A stretch of DNA of 11,269 nucleotides. It comes from Bacteroidota bacterium. Its GTDB lineage: Bacteria; Bacteroidota; Bacteroidia; Chitinophagales; UBA2359. The stretch is taken from positions 1 through 11,269 of the forward strand of contig JAHDCM010000063.1 of the NCBI GenBank assembly GCA_020629895.1. Reading direction: 5' to 3'. Shown here piece by piece: positions 1 to 5,816 of the stretch. The notes under the pieces were generated by a model, which worked only from the letters and a program-made list of their open reading frames with translations, was not told the DNA's origin and did no database searches. Each line of letters starts with the position of its first letter. Within the stretch, counting starts at the first letter, position 1. The position numbers were made by a program, and so were the translations under genes.

Positions 1-62
1 ATGAGGGATATTTTAAAATTAGTGATGATTATATGCCGATTGAACGATTTTCGATAACGTAG
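1..62 (+). CDS. Possible 3' end of a gene entering from the left (partial)
   Basis: Reading from base 3, the frame gives a 19-residue tail ending in PIERFSIT and a TAG stop at 60-62, with protein-like composition (GYFKISDDYMP). A perfect hairpin starts at the stop, as often happens at a gene end. Frame 1 is also open from an ATG at base 1 to a TAA at 55-57, but it gives only 18 residues. Too little is present to name a product, and the reading frame is a judgement rather than a proof. Confidence 0.35.
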   Translation, partial: EGYFKISDDYMPIERFSIT

Positions 63-83
63 AGGCGCAATATTTTGCGCCTC
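62..83. terminator. Perfect 9-bp GC-rich hairpin
   Basis: GAGGCGCAA (62-70) pairs perfectly with TTGCGCCTC (75-83) around a TATT loop. There is no T-run on either side, so it is not a classical intrinsic terminator. It may stabilise the 3' end of the partial upstream gene, or it may be a small palindromic repeat unit. Confidence 0.35.
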
Positions 84-569
84 GCGTCAGCACGTATTGT
101 CGGATGTAAATTGTAATATCGTTCCATCGTCTACTGCGTTATACCTTTGCAAAAGCGATGAATGTCAGAAAAAAGCATGTATAATGTGAGATAAATGCAC
201 ATCAGCCTAGCCGCTGAAACTTGTCAATATAACCACCAGCGATGACGCTGGCGGCAACCCTTCGTCGCACTTAGTACATCGCACATTTACTGCGTGAGGG
301 ATAGTAGCGGTAGCTTGACGAAGTAGAAACGTAGAGAGGCTTGTGCTGGCAGGGCTGACGAAGGAAGACACTGCCAGCGCAGTAGCCGAACTTGTTTTCT
401 ACGAGACAACTACAAGCGGATAGCCCGACCTTTTTTGCCTCGTGTCTGTCGATGTGTTGTCGCATTGACAGACGAGGCAAAAAAGGACACGCCCCACAAA
501 GATAGAAAATAAGCAGGAGTAAAGGCGTGATTTTTTTGTAAGAAAAATGATCAATAATCATTAAAAAAG
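63..569. other. Gene-free, structure-rich intergenic region
   Basis: No convincing gene lies here. A TAnnTTTG box occurs at 142-149 (TACCTTTG) but has no TTG at the proper distance and leads only into 8- to 10-codon frames. A nested hairpin lies at 210-255: CCAGCG (236-241) pairs with CGCTGG (246-251), and GCCGC (210-214) pairs with GCGGC (251-255, sharing base 251, so not both at full length). The rest is mostly repeat copy A. A 96-codon frame on the minus strand (561-271) runs through the repeat and is best seen as a by-product of it. Confidence 0.6.
337..495 (-). repeat. Structured intergenic repeat, copy A
   Basis: Read on the minus strand from 495, this copy begins GGGGCGTGTCC and forms a long hairpin (429-450 with 467-486, stem CCTTTTTTGCCTC...). 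It then has GGTCGGGCTATCCGCTTGTA and AGTTG, and later a second hairpin in which GCTGGCAG pairs with CTGCCAGC (345-352 with 371-378 on the plus strand). The same order of blocks occurs at 11105-11262 in the opposite orientation. The GGTCGGGCTATCCGCT core resembles a repeat I recall from many Bacteroidota intergenic regions; that recall is not checked here. No transposase lies in the window. Confidence 0.8.
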
Positions 570-600
570 TTGCACAATAATTTAAGAGAGCTTATCTTTG
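570..600 (+). promoter_or_regulatory. Promoter of the SRP RNA gene
   Basis: TTG (570-572) and TATCTTTG (593-600) match the Bacteroidota housekeeping promoter pattern TTG-N19-21-TAnnTTTG, with a 20-bp spacer. Transcription would begin about 4-6 bases after the -7 box, which agrees with the first paired bases of the SRP RNA at about 604. Confidence 0.75.
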
Positions 601-602
601 CA

Positions 603-703
603 GCCGGCGGGTCCCACACGGCCAGCTCCTGCTTAATCCCCCAGGGCCTGACGGCAGCAAGGGTAGGCGGTTCAAGTAGCGGTGCGATGTGGGTAGCTCG
701 CTT
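603..703 (+). ncRNA. ffs: Signal recognition particle RNA (bacterial small type, 4.5S-like)
   Basis: This is the RNA scaffold of the signal recognition particle. It binds Ffh and helps deliver nascent membrane and exported proteins to FtsY. The conserved SRP core is visible at about 642-664: CAGG, a GCC/GGC stem closed by a TGAC tetraloop, then the AGCA internal loop and AGGG. The 5' segment GGGTCCCACA pairs with TGTGGGTAGCTC near the 3' end, giving the usual rod of about 100 nt without an Alu domain. The tetraloop UGAC differs from the GGAA of E. coli. A well-spaced promoter lies upstream and a strong terminator downstream, so it is a stand-alone unit. The exact ends are estimated. Confidence 0.93.
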
Positions 704-719
704 TCAAACGAGTTTGAAA
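702..719 (+). terminator. Small hairpin at the 3' end of the SRP RNA
   Basis: TTTCAAAC (702-709) pairs with GTTTGAAA (712-719). The loop is tight and the stem is AT-rich. It directly follows the SRP RNA and may define a processing or pausing point before the stronger terminator downstream. Confidence 0.35.
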
Positions 720-729
720 AAATTAAATG

Positions 730-763
730 ACCGATGTTTTGAGTAATCAAAGCATCGGTTTTT
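730..763 (+). terminator. Intrinsic terminator of the SRP RNA unit
   Basis: ACCGATGTTTTG (730-741) pairs with CAAAGCATCGGT (748-759) with one G-T wobble and a six-base loop. The right arm runs into a T tract. This is a classical factor-independent terminator for the SRP RNA transcript. Confidence 0.85.
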
Positions 764-770
764 CCTTTTC

Positions 771-901
771 AGGAAATAGGTTTCAGGGGATAGGAGGCAG
801 ACTTTAAGTAAAGATGAAAATGAGGAGAATAAGGGAGGATTGTTATTTAAAAGGAAATGAATATTCAAAATCTGCCTCCTGAAACCTGGCTCCTGATTCC
901 T
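771..901. repeat. Imperfect inverted repeat with GGAGNCAGG-like units
   Basis: The left arm (771-800) and right arm (871-901) are inverted copies. Both carry an AGGTTTCAGG block and an AGGCAG block, with a 5-bp insertion in the left arm and a 7-bp extra segment in the right arm. About 70 bp of AG-rich DNA separates them. No gene is inside. The right arm runs up to the promoter area of the carboxyltransferase gene, so it sits where a -33 element would be expected. It may be a small non-autonomous mobile element or a local duplication. Confidence 0.6.
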
Positions 902-920
902 AAAAAATAATGAAAAGTCT

Positions 921-928
921 TACTTTTG
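921..928 (+). promoter_or_regulatory. Candidate -7 box just before the carboxyltransferase start codon
   Basis: TACTTTTG matches TAnnTTTG and ends only four bases before the ATG at 933. The predicted transcript would be leaderless or nearly so. No clear TTG is found about 20 bp upstream, where the inverted-repeat arm lies. Confidence 0.5.
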
Positions 929-932
929 CACC

Positions 933-2567
933 ATGAAAGATAGCCTAGAATACAAACGAAATACAGACGAGCTAAAGTTAGCCGTTTCGAATATGCGCAA
1001 GCATTTGGCAAAGATTTATAAGGGAGGGGGGAAAAGTAGGATTGAGAAATTACATGCCAAAGGAAAGTTAAGTGCGAGAGAACGAATTCATTTGTTAATT
1101 GACCCAGATAAAGATTTTTTGGAGATTGGGGCTTTTGCAGGATTTGAAATGTATGAAGAATATGGTGGTTGTCCTGCGGGAGGAGTAGTGGCGGGTATTG
1201 GCTATGTAAGTGGGCGACAGTGTGTGATTGTGGCGAATGATGCGACTGTAAAATCAGGGGCTTGGTTTCCTATTACAGCAAAGAAAAACTTGCGCGCACA
1301 AGAAATTAGTATTGAAAATCGCTTACCTATTATTTATTTGGTAGATAGTGCAGGGGTATTTTTGCCATTACAAGGGGAGGTGTTTGCAGATAAAGAACAT
1401 TTTGGACGGATGTTTCGCAATAATTCGGTGATGTCGGCAATGGGGATTCCACAAATTGCAGCGATTATGGGAAGTTGTGTAGCAGGAGGAGCTTATTTGC
1501 CTATTTTATCGGATGAAGCCTTGATTGTGGAGGGAACAGGTTCGGTGTTTTTGGCAGGTCCTTATTTGGTAAAGGCGGCAATAGGAGAGGATGTTGATGC
1601 AGAGACTTTGGGAGGAGCTGAAACGCATACCGAAATTTCGGGAGTAACCGATTATAAAGTTCCTGATGATAAAACATGCTTGGAAACGATTCGGGATTTG
1701 GTAAGCCGTTTGGGGCATCGAGAAAAGGCGGGCTTTGATCGTATTGAGCCGAAATTGCCTGCTTATGAGATGGAAGAGATTTATGGCATTTATCCTGAAA
1801 AAGGAGCAAAACCTTATAGTACTTTAGAGTTACTGTATCGTTTAGTAGATGATTCAAAAATTACCCAGTTTAAAGAAGGCTATGGCATGTCCATCATTAC
1901 GGCTTATGCACGTATAGATGGTTGGTCGGTAGGAATTGTCGTGAATAATCGGGAAATTGTGAAAACAAAGAAGGGGGAGATGCAGTTTGGAGGGGTTATT
2001 TATTCAGATTCGGCAGATAAGGCGGCTCGGTTTATTATGAATTGTAACCAAAAACGAATTCCACTGGTATTTTTGCATGATGTAACTGGTTTTATGGTCG
2101 GGAGTCGATCAGAACATGGTGGTATTATTAAAGACGGTGCGAAAATGGTGAATGCGATGTCTAATTCAGTAGTGCCTAAATTTACTATTGTGATGGGGAA
2201 TTCGTATGGCGCAGGTAATTATGCGATGTGTGGAAAGGCTTATGACCCGCGATTGATTGTGGCTTGGCCAACGGCAAAAATAGCAGTTATGGGAGGAAAA
2301 CAGGCTGCAAAGGTATTGTTGCAAATACAGGTAGCTAGTAAGAAAAAACGAGGAGAGGTATTGAGCGAAGCAGATCAACAAGCATTGTTAGACCAAATTA
2401 CTGCGCGATATGAAAAAGAAACCTCTCCTTATCATGCAGCAGCCCGATTGTGGGTAGATGCCATTATTGACCCGCTAGAAACACGAAAAGTGATTTCAAT
2501 GGGAATTGAGGCCGCTAATCATGCGCCTATTACAAAAGATTTTAAAACTGGCGTGTTGCAAACCTAG
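933..2567 (+). CDS. Acyl-CoA carboxylase, carboxyltransferase (beta) subunit
   Basis: A 544-residue biotin-dependent carboxyltransferase that moves the carboxyl group from carboxybiotin to an acyl-CoA such as methylcrotonyl-CoA or propionyl-CoA, in cytosolic branched-chain amino acid or odd-chain fatty acid metabolism. The protein has two crotonase-like halves. The N-terminal half carries GSCVAGGAYLP (about residues 179-189) and the ETLGGAETHTEISGV segment that contacts biotin and CoA. The C-terminal half carries GEMQFGGVIYSDSADKA and GNSYGAGNYAMCGKAYDP (from about residue 422). The length matches the methylcrotonyl-CoA carboxylase beta group. The ATG start follows a TAnnTTTG box immediately, and no Shine-Dalgarno sequence is seen. 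No biotin carboxylase or biotin carrier gene is nearby, so the acyl-CoA substrate cannot be decided from context. Confidence 0.92.
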   Translation: MKDSLEYKRNTDELKLAVSNMRKHLAKIYKGGGKSRIEKLHAKGKLSARERIHLLIDPDKDFLEIGAFAGFEMYEEYGGCPAGGVVAGIGYVSGRQCVIVANDATVKSGAWFPITAKKNLRAQEISIENRLPIIYLVDSAGVFLPLQGEVFADKEHFGRMFRNNSVMSAMGIPQIAAIMGSCVAGGAYLPILSDEALIVEGTGSVFLAGPYLVKAAIGEDVDAETLGGAETHTEISGVTDYKVPDDKTCLETIRDLVSRLGHREKAGFDRIEPKLPAYEMEEIYGIYPEKGAKPYSTLELLYRLVDDSKITQFKEGYGMSIITAYARIDGWSVGIVVNNREIVKTKKGEMQFGGVIYSDSADKAARFIMNCNQKRIPLVFLHDVTGFMVGSRSEHGGIIKDGAKMVNAMSNSVVPKFTIVMGNSYGAGNYAMCGKAYDPRLIVAWPTAKIAVMGGKQAAKVLLQIQVASKKKRGEVLSEADQQALLDQITARYEKETSPYHAAARLWVDAIIDPLETRKVISMGIEAANHAPITKDFKTGVLQT

Positions 2568-2595
2568 TGAACAGACCTTATGAAATACGCCAGTT
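2546..2595. terminator. Inverted repeat between convergent genes
   Basis: AACTGGCGT (2546-2554), inside the last codons of the carboxyltransferase gene, is perfectly complementary to ACGCCAGTT (2587-2595). The 32-base loop is long and there is no T-run. It lies exactly where two convergent transcripts must end, so a role in termination or 3' end protection is possible but weakly supported. Confidence 0.3.
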
Positions 2596-2606
2596 CCTCT
2601 AACAAG

Positions 2607-3185
2607 CTATTCCTTCGTTTCCGCTTCTCCCCACCGATAACTATTTAGTTGAAAGCCCGCCAAGCTCAATGCACGATTAGTAACCGTAGCAGCTAACTCT
2701 TCGAATGTCTTAGGCAAGCTATAGAAGGAAGGAGAGGCAGGACAGATGATTCCTCCTGCTTGTGTAATACGCAACATATTTTCGAGATGAATTTGATTGT
2801 AGGGTGTTTCTCGAACAACTAATATTAGTTTTCTTCGTTCTTTTAAAACAACATCCGCAGCTCTTGTAATGAGGTCATTAGAGATGCCTGTTGCAATACG
2901 AGACATGGTTCCCATTGAACATGGACAGACAATCATTGTTTCATACTCGGCTGAACCTGAAGCAAAAGGAGCATAGAAATTATTTTTTTCGTAGCGGTTA
3001 AAAGGGTAGTGTTGATAACTACTATCGCCTAGCTCAAATTGCCAAACATCTTGCGCATTTTTTGACATAACGATACCTACGGCATCTAATTGATCTGGTA
3101 TTTGAGATAGGGTGTCAAGTAATGTCTTTGCATAGATACTGCCACTTGCTCCTGTTACACCAATTACGATTCTTTTCTTTGTCAT
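2607..3185 (-). CDS. ubiX: UbiX-like flavin prenyltransferase
   Basis: A 192-residue member of the UbiX/Pad1 flavoprotein family. UbiX joins a dimethylallyl group to FMN to make prenylated FMN, the cofactor of UbiD-type decarboxylases. The FMN-binding start GVTGASG is at residues 9-15, CPCSMGT at 87-93, the RAADVVLKERRKL stretch at about 108-120, RETP at 125-128 and HLENM at 133-137, all in family order. The length is typical and the protein is cytosolic. The ATG start is directly followed by the expected N-terminal beta strand (KKRIVIGVTG). It converges on the carboxyltransferase gene with a 39-bp gap and diverges from a thioredoxin-like gene. No ubiD gene is in the window, so its decarboxylase partner is not known from context. 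Confidence 0.92.
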   Translation of the reverse strand: MTKKRIVIGVTGASGSIYAKTLLDTLSQIPDQLDAVGIVMSKNAQDVWQFELGDSSYQHYPFNRYEKNNFYAPFASGSAEYETMIVCPCSMGTMSRIATGISNDLITRAADVVLKERRKLILVVRETPYNQIHLENMLRITQAGGIICPASPSFYSLPKTFEELAATVTNRALSLAGFQLNSYRWGEAETKE

Positions 3186-3323
3186 ATTTTTTATTTGTGT
3201 AAATAAAGTAGCAGAGAACTATAAAAAAACCATTGAAAATGCTTAACTTGCGTTGCGATTTTAAATGTTCCCATCTGCTTACCTTAGTTGTTATTTAGAA
3301 TTAATACCTAAAAGTTGTTGATT

Positions 3324-3974
3324 ATGAAGAGTATATTCTACACAATTTTTGTGTTGTGTTGTATCTGTTTACTCTCATTTACCACCAATTACAACTCGTC
3401 GAGTGTTGTTAGTGTGTCTTCTGAAGAGTCTATTGCTGAAACATCATCTAAAAAAATAAATTGGTTAACAATTGATGAAGCCTTGCGACTAAGTCAAACT
3501 AACCCTAAGAAGTTGTTTATAGATGTGTACACAGATTGGTGTGTGATTTGTACCAAAATGGAACATTCTACACTTAAAGATGAATCTATCGTAGATTATA
3601 TCAATGATAAATTTTATCCTGTCAAGTTAGACGCTGAGATGAAACGAACCATTACCTATGAAGGAAAAATCTTTAATTTTGACCCTGACGAAGGAGAAAA
3701 TGGCTTGCACGAACTTGTTTTATATCTCACCCGTGGAAGACCAAGCTTTCCTACTGTTGTTTTTATTGATGAACATAAAACTAACCCACAACCAATAAGA
3801 GGGTTCATTAATAAAGAAAAAATGGAAAAATTATCAAGATATTTTGGTGATAATTACTACAAACAGTACGAGTGGAAAATTTTTGATAAAATGTATGAGC
3901 CTAAAGTCGCTACTACCACCAAAGAACATAAAACGCATACTAGAAAACGTAGAATTGGAAATAGTCAACGATAA
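3324..3974 (+). CDS. Exported thioredoxin-fold protein (CVIC active site)
   Basis: A 216-residue predicted periplasmic or membrane-anchored thioredoxin-like protein. Residues 1-20 form a hydrophobic export segment (MKSIFYTIFVLCCICLLSF), followed by a Ser-rich linker. The thioredoxin domain has WCVIC (Trp71, Cys72, Cys75) and the cis-proline loop SFPT (Pro143). An insertion with DPDEGENG lies between them, as in thioredoxin_7/DUF255-like proteins. The C-terminus is basic (KTHTRKRR). A TTG at 3315 would extend the frame by three residues, but the ATG at 3324 puts the signal segment right at the N-terminus and is preferred. Likely role: thiol-disulfide exchange on exported proteins. The exact partner is unknown; the cysteine-containing repeat proteins downstream are candidates. 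Confidence 0.82.
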   Translation: MKSIFYTIFVLCCICLLSFTTNYNSSSVVSVSSEESIAETSSKKINWLTIDEALRLSQTNPKKLFIDVYTDWCVICTKMEHSTLKDESIVDYINDKFYPVKLDAEMKRTITYEGKIFNFDPDEGENGLHELVLYLTRGRPSFPTVVFIDEHKTNPQPIRGFINKEKMEKLSRYFGDNYYKQYEWKIFDKMYEPKVATTTKEHKTHTRKRRIGNSQR

Positions 3975-4012
3975 TTTAAGCCTTCATCTGAAAATATATA
4001 GGATTTAAGCAT

Positions 4013-4055
4013 GATAAAAGGCATGGAGCTTTATATTCCATGCCTTTTATCTTTT
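4013..4055 (+). terminator. Strong intrinsic terminator
   Basis: A perfect 15-bp stem (4013-4027 with 4037-4051) with a nine-base loop runs into TTTT. It closes the transcript of the thioredoxin-like gene. The AAAAGG/CCTTTT base of the stem is symmetrical, so it could also stop transcripts coming from the right. Confidence 0.88.
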
Positions 4056-4389
4056 CCTAATTGTGCTACATAAACTCGACTTGTACGTCACGCAAAGGTA
4101 AATTTTTATCTCCCGTTACTATGTTACCTTCGAAGAAATTTTATGGTGTAGATGCCTTTTTAAAAGGGCAAGTAAATGACCTAAGAAATAGAAAGCTTCT
4201 TATAAATTATAAATCATAAGTCATTGCTAATTATTAAATTGACAATAACTTAGCTTGAAAAGTGTTTTTTAGAAAGTGAATGATCTTTCTTTTGAGCGTT
4301 CTTTGTAAAAAGTGAAAATTGTATGTGCTTGATAGTCAAGGTTTAAGAGCTTTTTTTTCAAGAGTTCTATGTAATTTAAATATTCTACA

Positions 4390-4397
4390 TATCTTTG
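4390..4397 (+). promoter_or_regulatory. Candidate distal promoter -7 box
   Basis: TATCTTTG fits TAnnTTTG exactly. The upstream element is poor (TTC at 4365-4367, 22 bp away). If used, it would give the first repeat-protein gene a leader of about 290 nt that begins just before a hairpin. Confidence 0.4.
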
Positions 4398-4413
4398 CAA
4401 ATGCACAAACAGT

Positions 4414-4449
4414 GTAAAAGCTAACTTTTTATAAGAAGCTTGCTTTTAC
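4414..4449 (+). promoter_or_regulatory. Leader hairpin after the distal promoter
   Basis: GTAAAAGC (4414-4421) pairs perfectly with GCTTTTAC (4442-4449). Inside, CTTTTTA pairs with TAAGAAG after a 3x3 internal loop. It begins about 17 bases after the TATCTTTG box, so it would sit at the very 5' end of the long transcript. It is followed by TAAAAAAAA rather than a T-run, so it is not a normal plus-strand terminator. Confidence 0.4.
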
Positions 4450-4597
4450 TAAAAAAAAGGTTCTTTAATAATTTTAAGTGTTATTTAATAATGGCTGTTT
4501 AAAGACAATATCCTATAAATCAAACAGTAGTCCATTGTTACACTTTTTTGGTCTGTTATTTGGAGTTAAGCAAGAAGCAAAAAAACAATCTTTGAAT

Positions 4598-4628
4598 TTG
4601 GGTGAGTAATCTGAATTCTGTATTTTTG
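4598..4628 (+). promoter_or_regulatory. Likely main promoter of the first repeat-protein gene
   Basis: TTG (4598-4600) and TATTTTTG (4621-4628) are separated by exactly 20 bp, matching the Bacteroidota sigma-A pattern. Transcription would start near 4633, leaving a leader of about 57 nt before the ATG at 4690. Confidence 0.65.
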
Positions 4629-4689
4629 CTCAGCAACTTTGGATTTGTCTTATAAACCGCTGTTATTGTTTAACTTTAAATTTTAGAAT

Positions 4690-5643
4690 ATGAGAAACCT
4701 TAGAAGATTGTTTGTAGTTTTGGGGTGTGCCGCCATTGTTGCAGGTGCTTCTAATAGCTATGCACAGGATGATCTACCGCCAAATGCACAAGCAGGTAAG
4801 TGTTATGCTAAATGTATGATACCAGATCAATATGAAACTGTTACCGAACAAATTCTTGCTAAAGAGGCTTCTTCCAGATTAGAAATTGTTCCCGCACAAT
4901 ATAGTGATCAGTCAGAGCAAGTATTAGTGAAAGAAGGGTATAATGTGCTAGAAATTGTGCCACCTGAATTTGGTACACAAACAGAACAAATATTAGTACA
5001 AGAGGCTAGTACTCGATTAGAATATGTTCCACCAGTATATCAAACAGTTTCTGAACAAATATTGGTGCAACCTTCAACAACAAAATGGACGAAAGGACAA
5101 GCAGATAGAAACTGCTTGAGTGAAGACCCTGAGAAATGTAAGGTTTGGTGTTTGACAGAAGTGCCTGCACAATACAAAACGGTTACACGTCAAGTATTAC
5201 AGTCACCAGCTAGTGTCAGAGAAACACCCATCCCAGCACAATACAAAACAATCTCAAGAGCCGTTATCGTTAGACCTTCTGAGGTGAGAGAACGTACTGT
5301 GCCACCAGAATATAGAACAGTTAGTCGAAGAGTTTTGGCTACACCAGCCGCAACTCGTGAGGTGCCAATTCCTGCTGAATATTCTACAATCACTACTCAA
5401 AGATTAGTAAGACCAGGTGGTTTTACCGAATGGGTAGAAGTGCTTTGTGGAAAAAAGGTAACGCAAGCTACTGTTATGCAAGTGCAAAATGCACTCAGAG
5501 CTAGAGGGTATGATCCAGGACCAGTAGATAATCAAATGGGTCCACGTACTAAAGCCGCTTTACAGCAGTTTCAAATGGACAACGGATTGCCAATTGGTAA
5601 CCTAAATATGGATACTTTGAATGCTTTAGGCATACAATATTAA
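4690..5643 (+). CDS. Exported 23-residue-repeat protein with C-terminal peptidoglycan-binding-like domain
   Basis: A 317-residue secreted protein with no function I can name. Residues 1-25 are a signal peptide ending SYA, and the mature protein starts QDDLPPNAQAGKCYAKC. Eight degenerate 23-residue repeats of the form (V/I)P(A/P)(Q/E)Y.T(V/I)(T/S).Q(V/I)L...(A/S)..R follow. Repeats 1-4 cover 44-135 and repeats 5-8 cover 158-249 or so, with a Cys-rich spacer (NCLSEDPEKCKVWCLTE) at 141-157 between the two sets. Six cysteines (38, 42, 142, 150, 154, 253) are all shared with the downstream paralogue. Residues 258-317 look like a PG_binding_1 domain (QNALRARGYDPGPVDNQMGPRTKAALQQFQ), suggesting cell-wall attachment in the periplasm. 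It is followed after 173 bp by its paralogue, with no clear terminator between them. Confidence 0.85.
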   Translation: MRNLRRLFVVLGCAAIVAGASNSYAQDDLPPNAQAGKCYAKCMIPDQYETVTEQILAKEASSRLEIVPAQYSDQSEQVLVKEGYNVLEIVPPEFGTQTEQILVQEASTRLEYVPPVYQTVSEQILVQPSTTKWTKGQADRNCLSEDPEKCKVWCLTEVPAQYKTVTRQVLQSPASVRETPIPAQYKTISRAVIVRPSEVRERTVPPEYRTVSRRVLATPAATREVPIPAEYSTITTQRLVRPGGFTEWVEVLCGKKVTQATVMQVQNALRARGYDPGPVDNQMGPRTKAALQQFQMDNGLPIGNLNMDTLNALGIQY

Positions 5644-5673
5644 AAAAACTGAAATTATTTCTAAAGTAATTCG

Positions 5674-5681
5674 TATATTTG
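5674..5681 (+). promoter_or_regulatory. Candidate -7 box between the two repeat-protein genes
   Basis: TATATTTG matches TAnnTTTG, but no TTG lies at the right distance upstream. It could provide a second start site for the downstream paralogue with a leader of about 130 nt. Confidence 0.3.
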
Positions 5682-5786
5682 CATTTGTTTATAGAAAGTT
5701 TTCAATTTATTCAGAAATATGAATTAAATTGCAGACTATTATAACCATAACAAAAAATTAAATTTTAAGGAGACACTCCGAACTTT

Positions 5787-5794
5787 TATATTTG
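5787..5794 (+). promoter_or_regulatory. Candidate proximal promoter of the second repeat-protein gene
   Basis: TATATTTG matches TAnnTTTG. The expected -33 position holds TTTT (5763-5766) instead of TTG. Transcription would start near 5800, about 17 bases before the ATG at 5817. An AAGGAGA sequence (5767-5773) looks like a Shine-Dalgarno site but lies about 43 bases upstream of the ATG, too far to act as one. Confidence 0.45.
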
Positions 5795-5816
5795 TATAAC
5801 CAAAACTGTGTTTATC

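Larger units (their letters stand above)
4056..4689. other. 634-bp gene-free region with leader structures
   Basis: No open frame with coding character is present. It holds two promoter-like boxes in the plus direction (4390-4397 and 4598-4628) and a leader hairpin at 4414-4449. A reverse-strand box, CAAAGGTA at 4093-4100 (TACCTTTG on the minus strand), leads towards the terminator without a gene. The remainder is AT-rich with several homopolymer runs and shows nothing I recognise. Confidence 0.6.

Noticed and set aside
142..178. TACCTTTG promoter-like box followed by ATG codons
   Set aside because: The frames after it are only 8 and 10 codons long, and no TTG lies at the right spacing. A small RNA start is possible but unsupported.
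271..561. 96-codon minus-strand open frame with a hydrophobic N-terminus, through repeat copy A
   Set aside because: Most of it is translation of the structured repeat. The equivalent stretch in copy B has changed in ways that favour stem pairing rather than the protein frame, and the hairpins explain the conservation better.
4093..4100. Reverse-strand TACCTTTG box in the gene-free region
   Set aside because: No open frame follows on the minus strand before the 4013-4055 terminator, and no -33 element is present at the proper distance.
5190..5393. Antisense open frame inside the first repeat-protein gene (and similar ones at 6273-6455 and 6401-6607)
   Set aside because: These are shadows of the in-phase 69-bp coding repeats. 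The plus-strand proteins have signal peptides and conserved architecture, which settles the strand.
4819..5457. Possible CRISPR or DNA satellite from 69-bp periodicity
   Set aside because: The periodicity lies in codons of a conserved protein repeat, the units are diverged at the DNA level, and there are no identical repeats with unique spacers.
5767..5773. AAGGAGA as a Shine-Dalgarno site
   Set aside because: It is about 43 bases before the ATG at 5817 and upstream of the likely transcription start, so it cannot serve that gene as a ribosome binding site.
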